64,000 bases of DNA from Jeotgalicoccus sp. (GTDB lineage: Bacteria; Bacillota; Bacilli; Staphylococcales; Salinicoccaceae). The DNA is taken from contig DONT01000010.1 of the NCBI GenBank assembly GCA_003513765.1, positions 1-64,000 of the forward strand, in the 5' to 3' direction. Below, one piece after another: positions 7,265 through 16,039 of the stretch. The notes beneath the pieces are model-generated. The model saw only the letters and a list, made by a program, of their open reading frames with translations. It had not been told where the DNA came from and made no database searches. Each line of letters opens with the position of its first letter. Position 1 is the first letter of the stretch. The position numbers and the translations under genes were made by a program.

Positions 7265-7897
7265 ATGTCTAACAAGAAAAAAATCCCTAATGCAACTATG
7301 AAACGTCTACCGCTTTATTATCGTTACTTCAAACAAGAAGAGAATAATGGTAATGATAGAGTTTCCTCGAAAGAAATTAGTGAAGCATTAGACATTGACT
7401 CAGCGACTATCCGCAGGGACTTTTCTTATTTTGGAGAATTAGGCAGAAAAGGTTACGGCTATAACGTCAGCAGCCTGCTTAAGTTCTTTTTGGAACACAT
7501 CCAGGGGAGCAATGTAAAAAATGTAATACTTCTTGGAGCAGGTAATCTTGGCAGTGCGTTATTGAACTACAAATTTGCAAACATTCATGATAAAATGAAT
7601 GTAGTTGGCGCTTTTGACAGCAACGAATCAATTATTGGAAATGAGATTAACGGCACAAGCATTTTTCATATAAATGATTTAGAGACAATCATACAGCAGG
7701 AAAACGTTGAAGTCGCAATTATGACTGTGCCGATTGAAGCTGGACAAGCGTCCGCAGAGCGTTTAGAACAAGCAGGGATTAAAGGCATTCTTAACTTTAC
7801 ACCTATCCGGCTGAGCACTGGTCCTGATGTGACTGTACACAGTATTGACTTAGGCGTAGAGCTGCAGGCACTATTTTTCCAGATGAAAAATAAATAG
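7265..7897 (+). CDS. rex: Redox-sensing transcriptional repressor Rex
   Basis: Rex senses the NADH/NAD+ ratio and represses fermentative and respiratory genes when NADH is low. The 210-residue protein has an N-terminal winged helix, with SSKEISEALDIDSATIRRDFSYFGELGRKG near residues 34-63, and a Rossmann domain with LLGAGNLGSAL near residue 94. GAGGTGAAAGGG precedes the ATG. tatA follows 11 bases after the stop, so rex and tatA probably share a transcript. No Rex operator (TTGTGAA with inverted TTCACAA) was seen in its own promoter. Confidence 0.95.
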   Translation: MSNKKKIPNATMKRLPLYYRYFKQEENNGNDRVSSKEISEALDIDSATIRRDFSYFGELGRKGYGYNVSSLLKFFLEHIQGSNVKNVILLGAGNLGSALLNYKFANIHDKMNVVGAFDSNESIIGNEINGTSIFHINDLETIIQQENVEVAIMTVPIEAGQASAERLEQAGIKGILNFTPIRLSTGPDVTVHSIDLGVELQALFFQMKNK

Positions 7898-7908
7898 GAG
7901 GGGTATTC

Positions 7909-8175
7909 ATGATAGAAGTTCTTTTACCAAATACATTAATGGCGGTTACTCCAGTAAGCTTAATCGTCATTGCAGTTGTAGCGCTTATCATTTTCGGACC
8001 TAAAAAACTTCCGCAGTTCGGGAGAGCAGTCGGTTCTACATTAAAAGAATTCAAAGATGCAACTAAAGGTCTCGCAGATGACGATGACGACGATGACGAC
8101 AAAGTAAGCAGAAAAGCAGAAACAGAAGCAAAAACAAAAAAAGAAGAACCTAAAAAAATTGAATCAGAAGCATAA
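7909..8175 (+). CDS. tatA: Twin-arginine translocase subunit TatA
   Basis: An 88-residue protein with one N-terminal membrane helix (about residues 12-30), the FGPKKLP hinge, an amphipathic helix (FGRAVGSTLKEFKDATKG) and a charged tail containing eight aspartates in a row. TatA forms the pore-like oligomer of the Tat pathway that exports folded proteins. AGGAGGGG precedes the ATG. An intrinsic terminator lies between it and tatC. Confidence 0.95.
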   Translation: MIEVLLPNTLMAVTPVSLIVIAVVALIIFGPKKLPQFGRAVGSTLKEFKDATKGLADDDDDDDDKVSRKAETEAKTKKEEPKKIESEA

Positions 8176-8182
8176 ATCAGAG

Positions 8183-8205
8183 GGTGGCGAAAGCCGCCTT
8201 TTTTT
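8183..8205 (+). terminator. Intercistronic terminator between tatA and tatC
   Basis: GGTGGC and GCCGCC close a GAAA tetraloop and are followed by seven T residues, 8 bases after the tatA stop and 19 before the tatC ATG. No new promoter is visible before tatC. It may act as a partial terminator that keeps TatA in excess over TatC. Confidence 0.75.
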
Positions 8206-8223
8206 AAAGAGGTGATTTATTAA

Positions 8224-8976
8224 ATGGCAGATGAGGAAATAGAGATAACCGAGCATTTTGAAGAACTCAGAAAGCGGTTATTGACTGTAATGTACTTTTT
8301 CGTGGCAGCATTATTTGTAGGATTTTACTTTTCCAAATCATTGATTTATCAAATGCAGAATGCACCCTGGACAGAAAATGTGCAAATGCATGCATTTCAG
8401 GTCACAGATCCGCTTAAAATTTATTTAATTGTTATTGTGATTATTGCCTTTATTATTATTTTACCGGTGATTTTATACCAGCTGTGGTCATTTATTACGC
8501 CGGGACTCTATGAGAAAGAGCGTAAAGTCACACTGCTGTACATACCTGTCGTTATGATTCTGATGCTTATCGGTATCGCATTCGGCTATTTTGTTGTTGT
8601 ACCGTATATTATCAAATTTACATTTGATTTATCCATTGAAATGGGAATTGAGACGACAATCGGTATTAATCAGTATTTCGGTTTCCTGTTCAGAACGATA
8701 TTGCCGTTTGGCTTTATCTTCCAAATGCCGGTTCTGATATTGTTTTTAACACAACTTGGAATTATCACACCGATGTTCCTGCGTAAAAATAGAAAGTATG
8801 CATACTTTATTATGTTTGTACTGGCAGCGATCATTGCACCGCCTGATATTATGACACACCTGCTGCTGACAGTTCCTATGATTCTTTTATATGAAATCAG
8901 CATCTATATTTCAAAAATCGGCTACCGCCGGTACTTAAAAGCAGAACAGCAGCAATTAGAAGATGAAATACAATAA
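8224..8976 (+). CDS. tatC: Twin-arginine translocase subunit TatC
   Basis: A 250-residue polytopic membrane protein with six predicted helices. The N-terminal EITEHFEELRKRLL and the FITPGLYEKER loop after the second helix are TatC hallmarks for signal-peptide recognition. TatC binds the twin-arginine signal and recruits TatA. The ATG has GAGGTG upstream. The next gene begins 21 bases after the stop. Confidence 0.95.
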   Translation: MADEEIEITEHFEELRKRLLTVMYFFVAALFVGFYFSKSLIYQMQNAPWTENVQMHAFQVTDPLKIYLIVIVIIAFIIILPVILYQLWSFITPGLYEKERKVTLLYIPVVMILMLIGIAFGYFVVVPYIIKFTFDLSIEMGIETTIGINQYFGFLFRTILPFGFIFQMPVLILFLTQLGIITPMFLRKNRKYAYFIMFVLAAIIAPPDIMTHLLLTVPMILLYEISIYISKIGYRRYLKAEQQQLEDEIQ

Positions 8977-8997
8977 AATGGGAGGCTTCCGACATAT

Positions 8998-10461
8998 ATG
9001 CCAAAAAAACTTGAAGAAATTTCGCGTGCAGAAATAGACGATTTAGTACAAGCAGCTGATGATTCGAAGTGGAAACAGGTATATCATGTTCAGCCGCCAT
9101 TTGGATTTTTAGGTGCGCCGACGGGGTTTAATTATGTAAATGGTATTTATCATTTATTTTATGAATGGTCGCCGGACAGTGATTTAACAGTCACACCGGA
9201 CCGTAAATATATATATCATGCAACGTCAAAGGATCTTATAACATTCCGGAATGAAAGCGTAAAAATTAAACCGGACTCGCTGTATGATGCTGAAAATATA
9301 TTCGGGGGAAGCCTGTCCAAAGTGTTTAATGAAATCAGCTACTTTTATACAGGGGAACGTCTGAAAGGCGATGAGCTGATTACATCCCAGCTCGGCGGCT
9401 ATATGAATACCGACGGGAAAGTTCAGAAATATTCAGTGCCGCTGATCAGAAGAAATGCTCCAGGTTATACTGAATATTTTCGTAATCCATATGTAACTGT
9501 GATCGACAAAGAAGTCGTAATGTTCGTCGGAACGATGAACAGAGAAGAATTCGGCAGGGTATTAATATACCGGGGGCCCTCAGTAACAGAATTAAAGTTT
9601 GATGGTGAACTTGATACAGGTTATAAAGTGTTCGGCTACTTATGGGAACAGCCTGAGTTTTTCGATTTGGATATGGACTCGGTATTTATTTTCAATGCGA
9701 GAGGACTCGATAAATTTTCTACGAACTTTTGGAATATTTACCAGTCGGGTTATATGATTGGTGATTTCGAACGCCGCGGCAATTATTTCATCCACGATGA
9801 CTTTTATGAATTTGACGATGGCTTTGATTTTTACCGTCCCGCAACGACCATAGATGAGGACGGCAACAGAGTGCTGATTGCATGGATGGCAGCAGAAGAG
9901 AGTGCCTATCCTTCAGCAGCAGATAAAACAGTAAACGCTATGACGATACCGCGTATACTGACAATAGACGGAGACAGAATCAGACAGCTGCCTCATCCTA
10001 ACTTGGAGAAGATGCGCGGTGAAGCAATTACAGCGGAAGGTTATTTTAAAGAATATCCTACGAAGCTGACGGCTTTTTACGGTGAAGTGTATGAGCTGAG
10101 TATCGATATCCTGGAAAACAATGCATCGATACTTCATATATATATGCGCAAAAACACACGCCATGAAACTAAACTTGTTTACGACAGTGACGAACGGGTT
10201 CTTACATTGGACCGTACATTCAGCGGTGAGGAAATATTAAATGTTGACGGCGTAATCCGTCAGGTTAAACTTGAAGAAGACCTCAGCAGCATGAGAATCT
10301 ATATGGACAAATCAAGTATTGAAGTTTTTATTAATGACGGGAAATATACTATGACAGCAAGAATATTCCCGAGTGATAATGCAGTAGGACTTGAGATGGT
10401 CACGGAATTTGGAGACTGTCTTGTACAGTTAACACAGTATCCGCTGGAATTAAAAGAATAG
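8998..10461 (+). CDS. GH32-like protein with lost catalytic residues (sucrase homologue, probably inactive)
   Basis: The 487-residue protein aligns over its full length with sucrose-6-phosphate hydrolases (five-bladed propeller plus C-terminal beta sandwich). It keeps HVQPPFGF, YHLFYEW, FDFYRPATT and LIAWM. However, the nucleophile motif WMNDPNG/LLNDPNG reads FLGAPTG at about residues 36-42, so the aspartate is alanine. The transition-state motif FRDP reads FRNP. Only the acid/base motif keeps its glutamate, as WEQPEFF instead of WECPDLF. It is therefore unlikely to hydrolyse fructosides by the GH32 mechanism. It may bind sugar or have a new role. GGGAGG precedes the ATG, and the gene lies just behind tatC without a visible terminator. 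Confidence 0.8.
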   Translation: MPKKLEEISRAEIDDLVQAADDSKWKQVYHVQPPFGFLGAPTGFNYVNGIYHLFYEWSPDSDLTVTPDRKYIYHATSKDLITFRNESVKIKPDSLYDAENIFGGSLSKVFNEISYFYTGERLKGDELITSQLGGYMNTDGKVQKYSVPLIRRNAPGYTEYFRNPYVTVIDKEVVMFVGTMNREEFGRVLIYRGPSVTELKFDGELDTGYKVFGYLWEQPEFFDLDMDSVFIFNARGLDKFSTNFWNIYQSGYMIGDFERRGNYFIHDDFYEFDDGFDFYRPATTIDEDGNRVLIAWMAAEESAYPSAADKTVNAMTIPRILTIDGDRIRQLPHPNLEKMRGEAITAEGYFKEYPTKLTAFYGEVYELSIDILENNASILHIYMRKNTRHETKLVYDSDERVLTLDRTFSGEEILNVDGVIRQVKLEEDLSSMRIYMDKSSIEVFINDGKYTMTARIFPSDNAVGLEMVTEFGDCLVQLTQYPLELKE

Positions 10462-10512
10462 GTATAAATATAGAGAAAAATTAGATAGTTTTAAAAATCA
10501 CGTTAATAAACT

Positions 10513-10542
10513 GTAACAATATATTGTGATAAGTGATATAAT
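10513..10542 (+). promoter_or_regulatory. Promoter of the RpiR regulator with a 12-bp palindrome
   Basis: TATAAT at 10537-10542 and GTAACA at 10513-10518 form a -10/-35 pair with 18 bases between. ACAATATATTGT (10516-10527) is a perfect palindrome covering the end of the -35 and the spacer. It is a good candidate operator, perhaps for autoregulation. Confidence 0.5.
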
Positions 10543-10598
10543 TACACCATATTATTCATATCAAGTGTCAACATAACAGTAAAAAGAGGTGGTTAATT

Positions 10599-11435
10599 AT
10601 GTTTTCTGTACTTAGTCAGATTAATAAACGGCTGGAATATATGACGCCGGTCGAACAGCGTATCGCAAATTTTATGCTGGAAAATCCAAATAAAGTTATT
10701 AATATGCCTGTTAAGGAAATTGCCAAACACTCATCGACGAGTGATGCTGCAATCGTACGATTCGCTAAAAGAATCGGCCTGCAGGGAATTAAAGAATTAA
10801 AAGTGGAACTTGCCAAAGAACTGCACACGCTGGAACAGGAAAAAATTTCACGTGTCATTGAACTTGAAGAAGACACCCATGCGGATATCTTTGATAAAGT
10901 GTTTAAAAATACGATACAGGCTCTGTATAACACAGAGAAAATCGTCAATCGTAAACGTATGCAGGAAGCTGCACAGCACATAGTTGAAGCAGATAATACA
11001 TTTATCTTTGGAGTCGGGGACTCGGCAAACGTCGGGCATGACATGGAACAAAAATTACACCGGGTGAACATCAATGCCTTCTTTACTGCTGATAAGTATT
11101 TATGTATGACACGTTTAACAAACGCGAAGTCGAATGATGTACTGTTTGTGATTACTTTATCTGGTAAAACACAGGAAGTTATTGAAATCGTCAAACTCGC
11201 TAAAAAATTAGGTGTAATGACGATTATTTTAACGCAGAACCATTCATCGATTGCGAAAAGAAATTCGGATATTGCTATAGAAATTACTGAAGAAGAAACA
11301 AATATTCAGTACATGAATATGACAAGCCGTATTGCCCAGCTGATTATTTGTGATGTGCTGTTTTTCTATGTGTGCAAGGAACTCGGTCCGAGCGCGTATG
11401 AAACGATTATTAACACATATGACATGACACACTAG
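10599..11435 (+). CDS. MurR/RpiR family transcriptional regulator (HTH plus SIS domain)
   Basis: A 278-residue protein. Residues 1-75 form the RpiR helix-turn-helix (MPVKEIAKHSSTSDAAIVRFAKRIG), and residues about 125-255 form a sugar-phosphate isomerase (SIS) domain with FGVGDSANVG and ITLSGKTQEVIEI. Such regulators sense phosphosugars. It lies directly downstream of the GH32-like gene but has its own promoter, so it could control that gene or the LPXTG gene. The ligand cannot be told from the sequence. AGAGGTGG precedes the ATG. Confidence 0.88.
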   Translation: MFSVLSQINKRLEYMTPVEQRIANFMLENPNKVINMPVKEIAKHSSTSDAAIVRFAKRIGLQGIKELKVELAKELHTLEQEKISRVIELEEDTHADIFDKVFKNTIQALYNTEKIVNRKRMQEAAQHIVEADNTFIFGVGDSANVGHDMEQKLHRVNINAFFTADKYLCMTRLTNAKSNDVLFVITLSGKTQEVIEIVKLAKKLGVMTIILTQNHSSIAKRNSDIAIEITEEETNIQYMNMTSRIAQLIICDVLFFYVCKELGPSAYETIINTYDMTH

Positions 11436-11491
11436 TAAAATTACATAATAATACGTGAATATTAAGGTTATGTAACAACTTTGATATTGTA

Positions 11492-11526
11492 TAGAAAAGC
11501 ACTCTGCCATCAACTATAATAAGTTG
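11492..11526 (+). promoter_or_regulatory. Promoter and inverted repeat upstream of the LPXTG gene
   Basis: TATAAT at 11515-11520 has TAGAAA (11492-11497) 17 bases upstream. CAACT and AGTTG flank the -10 box (11511-11526) as an inverted repeat. Confidence 0.4.
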
Positions 11527-11589
11527 TACATTAATGTGAAAAGTCCGTATCAATGTATAATTTATTTCAGGATGCGTGGAGGGGAAACA

Positions 11590-12687
11590 ATGCGAAAATC
11601 AAAAGTTAAAAAAATGAAGCTGGCATCTTTACTGCTGCTGTCCACTGTACTAATCCCTAACATTGCTTATGCTGACGAAGAGATAGATGAGAGTATGGAA
11701 GCTGAAACTGCGGTTGATCCGGCTGAAGTGGAAGAGCCAGCACAAACGACGGCAGAAACAGCATCACCAGATGTAAATAATAATAATGATATAGAGACCA
11801 ATACAGAAAACACTGAAGAAGCGGCTGACAACAGCGGTGAAGTTACTGAAAGCGGTAATACTGGAGGAACTGCGACGCCTATATTAGAACCTGCAGAACC
11901 TGAAGAAAGACCTGAGGAAACACCGGCAGAAGACTCTGTGGAAATGCCTGCTGAAACAAACGGGAACACAGATGAATCAGAAGAGGAAATGCCTGTAGCA
12001 GAAGAAGAGACTACTGCAGACGAATCAGATAACAATGAAGCTGATCTTGATAATTCAACACCGGAAAACCGAGAGGATAATGTACAGGAGGAAACACCGG
12101 AAGAAGAGCCGGAAACGCCTGTGCTGCCGACAGAACCAATTGAACCGCTGGAACCGGTTGAGCCGGAAACACCAGATCAACCTAATGAAGAAACGACAGA
12201 AAATGTACCTGAATATGAAGAAGAGATGCCTGTTATTGAACAGCCGCCAGAAGAAGCGGCTGAAGATATTCAGAATACATTACCTGAAGAGACTGAGACA
12301 AGCACAGAAACATCACCAGCAGAAACTGTCGAAGAAGATTCGAGTACTCTTGGAACTGAGAAGAAGAAACTGTACCGTTATGATTACGGCGATATATTAA
12401 ATGGTATTTCATTCAGTGAAGAAAGTCTTCATGATGATCTATCTACTTTAGATCAAAGAGTCACACGTGTAATGTCTTCAAAAATTATTGAAGAAAAAGA
12501 TTTAACTAAAGAACAGAAGCTTGAACTTGAAGAGAAAGTGAAAGCTGAAAAGACGAACTCGTATGAGGGAGAAGAACTGCCGAATACAGGTGAATCGGAT
12601 TCGACTAACTATGCAGCTGCAGGGTTATTGACGATATTCGGTGCAATATTATTATTTATGAGCAAGAAATTAAAAACAGATAACTAG
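11590..12687 (+). CDS. LPXTG cell-wall-anchored, low-complexity acidic protein
   Basis: A 365-residue protein with a basic signal peptide ending near AYA-DEE, about 240 residues dominated by E, P, T, D and N, a small charged conserved-looking segment (residues about 257-325), then LPNTG, a membrane helix and a KKLK tail. Sortase A would link it to peptidoglycan. The low-complexity part probably acts as an acidic stalk through the wall. No adhesin domain is recognised. The start is the ATG at 11590 with GGAGGGG upstream; an ATG further upstream at 11524 would add 22 residues before the signal peptide. It ends in a strong terminator. Confidence 0.88.
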   Translation: MRKSKVKKMKLASLLLLSTVLIPNIAYADEEIDESMEAETAVDPAEVEEPAQTTAETASPDVNNNNDIETNTENTEEAADNSGEVTESGNTGGTATPILEPAEPEERPEETPAEDSVEMPAETNGNTDESEEEMPVAEEETTADESDNNEADLDNSTPENREDNVQEETPEEEPETPVLPTEPIEPLEPVEPETPDQPNEETTENVPEYEEEMPVIEQPPEEAAEDIQNTLPEETETSTETSPAETVEEDSSTLGTEKKKLYRYDYGDILNGISFSEESLHDDLSTLDQRVTRVMSSKIIEEKDLTKEQKLELEEKVKAEKTNSYEGEELPNTGESDSTNYAAAGLLTIFGAILLFMSKKLKTDN

Positions 12688-12712
12688 TAGATTATTGATA
12701 TCTATAAATTTG

Positions 12713-12743
12713 AGAGCCTGGCGGCAAACGCCGGGCTCTTTTT
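12713..12743 (+). terminator. Intrinsic terminator of the LPXTG gene
   Basis: AGAGCCTGGCG and CGCCGGGCTCT pair with one T-G wobble around a five-base loop, followed by five T residues. Confidence 0.85.
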
Positions 12744-12833
12744 ATGGAAAGTATAAGATGTTAGAAATATTATAAAAAAATACCAACCAGGGATTACAAC
12801 GCATCTTCGTTGTCACCTCTATTTTGTATTCAA

Positions 12834-12842
12834 TGTTATAAT
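12834..12842 (+). promoter_or_regulatory. Extended -10 promoter of the dehydrogenase gene
   Basis: TGTTATAAT is a consensus extended -10 element 58 bases upstream of the ATG at 12901. The rest of the 12744-12900 interval shows no other clear signal. Confidence 0.45.
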
Positions 12843-12900
12843 ATTTTTATCAGTATTATTCAATATTCTGAAATTACATACATAACATCGGGGTGAAGGA

Positions 12901-13956
12901 ATGAAAACATTAAAAATCGCATCTATTCCAGGGGACGGCGTCGGCAAGGAGATTATGTCTGAGGCGATTCGCGTAATGGAAAAAGTTGCACAGGTTCACG
13001 GGGGACTGCAGTTTAAATTCGAGGAGTTTGACTACAGCTGTGATTATTACTTAAAACACGGTGCAATGATGCCGGAGGACGGTATGGACAGACTCAGCCA
13101 GTTCGACAGCGTATTTTTAGGTGCTGTCGGCGATGCAGCGAAAGTACCGGATCATGTTTCCCTATGGGGGCTTTTACTTAAAATCCGTCAGGAGTTCCAG
13201 CAGGAGATTAATATCCGTCCTGCAAAACTGTTGAAGGGAATTAATTCTAAATTAGCAGATCCTAAAGATTTCGATATTGTCGTTGTTCGTGAGAATAGTG
13301 AAGGGGAGTACAGTTCGATCGGCGGACGTATTTTCCATGATGATCACGAAATTGCGATTCAGAATAATGTCTTCTCAAAACGTGCAACAAAACAGGCAAT
13401 GAATGTTGCTTTTGACCTTGCAAGTAAGCGTAAAGGTCTTGTAACAAGTGCAACAAAATCAAATGGCATTTTCCATGCTATGCCGTTCTGGGATGAAATT
13501 TTTGAAGAGATTTCAGCCAAGCATACAAATATTAAATCCGAATCCAAACATATCGATGCCTTAGCTGCTTATTTTATTACACATCCGCACGAGCTTGATG
13601 TGGTTGTCGGCAGTAACTTATTCGGCGATATCTTATCGGATGTTGGCGCAGCGATTATGGGCAGTATCGGAGTAGCACCTTCTGCCAACTTAAATTTAAA
13701 CGGCAAATATCCTTCAATGTTCGAGCCCGTACACGGTTCTGCTCCTGATATCGTCGGTAAAGGAATTGCCAACCCCATTGGCCAGATTTGGACAGCTAAA
13801 ATGTTATTGGAGTTTAACGGAGAGGCTAATATTGCCGAGCACTTGATGAAAGTCATTGAATCTGTCACAGCTGATGGTTATCAGACACCTGATTTAGGCG
13901 GTAAATACAAGATGACTGAAGTGACTGATGAAATTATTAACAGATTAGGAAAATAA
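12901..13956 (+). CDS. Beta-decarboxylating dehydrogenase, tartrate/D-malate dehydrogenase type
   Basis: A 351-residue member of the isocitrate/isopropylmalate dehydrogenase family. Visible features are IPGDGVGKEI at the N terminus, the SLWGLLLKIRQ substrate-loop segment typical of the DmlA/TtuC branch, VRENSEGEYS, SNLFGDILSDVGA with metal-binding aspartates, and FEPVHGSAPDI for NAD binding. The family oxidises and decarboxylates D-malate, tartrate or 3-isopropylmalate. No leu genes are nearby, so a D-malate or tartrate role is favoured. It is a single-gene unit with its own promoter and terminator. Confidence 0.82.
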   Translation: MKTLKIASIPGDGVGKEIMSEAIRVMEKVAQVHGGLQFKFEEFDYSCDYYLKHGAMMPEDGMDRLSQFDSVFLGAVGDAAKVPDHVSLWGLLLKIRQEFQQEINIRPAKLLKGINSKLADPKDFDIVVVRENSEGEYSSIGGRIFHDDHEIAIQNNVFSKRATKQAMNVAFDLASKRKGLVTSATKSNGIFHAMPFWDEIFEEISAKHTNIKSESKHIDALAAYFITHPHELDVVVGSNLFGDILSDVGAAIMGSIGVAPSANLNLNGKYPSMFEPVHGSAPDIVGKGIANPIGQIWTAKMLLEFNGEANIAEHLMKVIESVTADGYQTPDLGGKYKMTEVTDEIINRLGK

Positions 13957-13962
13957 TTGTGT

Positions 13963-14004
13963 TATCCCCGCATAAAATTTTCATTTTATGCGGGGATATT
14001 TTTT
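13963..14004 (+). terminator. Intrinsic terminator of the dehydrogenase gene
   Basis: TATCCCCGCATAAAAT (13963-13978) and its exact complement (13983-13998) form a perfect 16-bp stem with a four-base loop and T run. Confidence 0.92.
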
Positions 14005-14009
14005 AGTTA

Positions 14010-14128
14010 CGTATCCATGAAGTCTGCTCATATCAACGCAAAGCCCAGTGCGTATCCATGAAGTCTGCTCATATCAACGTAAGTCCCAATGCGTATACAT
14101 GAAGTCCGCTCATATCAACGCAACGCCA
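14010..14128. repeat. 41-bp intergenic direct repeat, family 1, three copies
   Basis: Units start at 14010, 14051 and 14092, an exact 41-bp period; the third is cut short. Each contains CGTATCCATGAAG (third copy CGTATACATGAAG) and GCTCATATCAACG. The array lies between two terminators of convergent genes. A related array is at 17538-17631. It has no spacers, so it is not CRISPR. Confidence 0.9.
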
Positions 14129-14166
14129 CAAAAAAACAGGACCAGCTCAGCTGATCCTGTTTTTTT
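14128..14166 (-). terminator. Bidirectional terminator, mainly for the oligoendopeptidase
   Basis: A hairpin flanked by seven A on the left and seven T on the right, with stem AACAGGA/TCCTGTT extended by CAGCT/AGCTG. It closes the minus-strand peptidase gene and also blocks transcription from the left. Confidence 0.8.
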
Positions 14167-14173
14167 ATGCATT

Positions 14174-15874
14174 TTATAATTTTTTATCGTCAATTGAATT
14201 TAAATAATCATGAACTTCATCAATCACTGTTTCCAGAGAACCTTCTTCAAACGGAGATTTCAAATTAGCCAGTTCTACAAGTGAGTTGAACGGCAGTGAG
14301 CCGCCGACTTTACACAGTGCAAGATAATCAGCCCATGCACCGTCAAAGTCTTCTTTGGCGCGTTTCCAGAACTGCAGCGCACATACCTGAGCGAGCGTGT
14401 AGTCAATGTAATAGAATGGTGCGCCGAATATATGACCCTGCTTATGCCAAAATGCGCCGCTTTCCAGCGGTTCAATTCCATCATAGTCAATATGCGGTAA
14501 ATATTTCGCTTCGATTTTCTTCCATTCCTGACGTCTTTCTTCAGGTGTAAGTTCAGGGTTCTCATAAACTACATGCTGGAATTCATCGACTGCTACACCG
14601 TACGGCAGGAACGAAATTGAATCTGCCATATGCGAGAATTTAAATTTATCAGTGTCTTCTTTAAAGAATAACTCCATCCACGGGTAAGTGAAGAATTCCA
14701 TACTCATCGAATGGATTTCAGCAGATTCGAGTGTCGGGAATGCGTACTCAGGCACTGTTAAGTGACGTGACATATACGTTTGAAACGCGTGTCCCGCCTC
14801 GTGTGTCAGTACTTCGACATCGCCCTGTGTACCGTTAAAGTTCGAGAAGATAAACGGCGCTTTATAATCAGCAATCATCGTACAGTAGCCGCCGCCTTCT
14901 TTACCTTTCTTAGCTTCTACATCGAACAGATTGCGTTCCGTCATGAAAGTGTAGAACTCATCTGTTTCAGGTGACAGTTCTTTATACATCTCGGTACCGT
15001 TTTTCATAATATCTTTTGTTTTGCCTTTAGGCGCTGCGTTACCAGTAATAAACTCAAAGTTCCCGTCATAGCTTTTTAGGGAATCCAGACCAATACGCTC
15101 TGCCTGACGTTTTTTCAGTTCGGTAACGATTGGCACAACATATTCTTCAACTTGTTTTCTGAACTTCTCAACCATTTTACGATCGTAGTCGATACGGTTC
15201 ATACGGATATACCCGAGTTCGACAAAGTCTTTATAGCCGAGTGTCGTCGCGATTTCATTTCTTGTTTTTACAAGAGCATCGTAAATATTATCGATTTCTT
15301 CAAGGTGTTCACCCATGAAGCCCTGGACAGCAAGTGTCGCATCTTTTCTGACTGAACGGTCAGGGTTCTGAGTATACGGAGTGAATTCTGACAGGTTTAA
15401 TTTCTTGCCGTCGAATTCAATTTCAGCTGACGCAAGCAGTTTATCGTACTGAGTTGCCAGTTTATTTTCTTTTTGAAGCAGTGTTTTAACTGAAGGGTCA
15501 AATGATTTTAAAGCATTGTCCGACAGTTTGAAAAGCTGTTCCCCAAAACGGGCTTCCAGTTTATCGCGGAATTTACTTGTCGTGATTGCTTTACGGTAGC
15601 GGTTAGTAATTTCAGTGAACGATGGATCATTCTCATCGAAGTAGTCGCGTTCAGCATCGTAAAACTTATCGCGTGTATCAATTGATGAACGGATTGATGC
15701 CAATGTCGCCATGGTATCGAGATGATCAAACTCCGTGTTCAGCTTGTCGATTACAGTAACCTGGGCATCTGCGGAATCAGCAGCATCAAATTCTTTCAGC
15801 AGTGAATCTACAGTTTTCTCAAATTGTTCTAAATCCGGACGTTCATATTTAAAATCTTCGAACTTTGTTACCAT
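14174..15874 (-). CDS. M3 family oligoendopeptidase
   Basis: A 566-residue cytoplasmic zinc metallopeptidase. The HEXXH site reads HEAGHAFQTYM near residue 363, with the third ligand region SMEFF and a following YGVAVDEFQHVVYE, both typical of M3 peptidases. The length fits the short M3 oligoendopeptidase group (about 560-600). These enzymes trim peptides of about 6-20 residues after import or protein turnover. AAGGGGG precedes the ATG. It is transcribed divergently from lemA as a single gene. Confidence 0.92.
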   Translation of the reverse strand: MVTKFEDFKYERPDLEQFEKTVDSLLKEFDAADSADAQVTVIDKLNTEFDHLDTMATLASIRSSIDTRDKFYDAERDYFDENDPSFTEITNRYRKAITTSKFRDKLEARFGEQLFKLSDNALKSFDPSVKTLLQKENKLATQYDKLLASAEIEFDGKKLNLSEFTPYTQNPDRSVRKDATLAVQGFMGEHLEEIDNIYDALVKTRNEIATTLGYKDFVELGYIRMNRIDYDRKMVEKFRKQVEEYVVPIVTELKKRQAERIGLDSLKSYDGNFEFITGNAAPKGKTKDIMKNGTEMYKELSPETDEFYTFMTERNLFDVEAKKGKEGGGYCTMIADYKAPFIFSNFNGTQGDVEVLTHEAGHAFQTYMSRHLTVPEYAFPTLESAEIHSMSMEFFTYPWMELFFKEDTDKFKFSHMADSISFLPYGVAVDEFQHVVYENPELTPEERRQEWKKIEAKYLPHIDYDGIEPLESGAFWHKQGHIFGAPFYYIDYTLAQVCALQFWKRAKEDFDGAWADYLALCKVGGSLPFNSLVELANLKSPFEEGSLETVIDEVHDYLNSIDDKKL

Positions 15875-16039
15875 AAATTAATTCCCCCTTAATGGTCTTA
15901 ACCCGTATTTTAGCATAAGGATTAAAAAGTCTGTTATAAATATGATAGTGTGTATAGTAATAATTTACTGAAATTGGGGTAATATATAAGAGCAATGTCT
16001 TATGCATAAATTTAAAACTTAACGAAAAGAGGACGAACG

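Noticed and set aside
10616..11194. 192-codon open frame on the minus strand over the RpiR gene
   Set aside because: It is antisense to a well-conserved regulator, is serine/cysteine-rich in the way shadow frames are, and has no ribosome site.
14010..14128. CRISPR array
   Set aside because: The 41-bp units are directly adjacent, without unique spacers, and no cas gene lies in the window.
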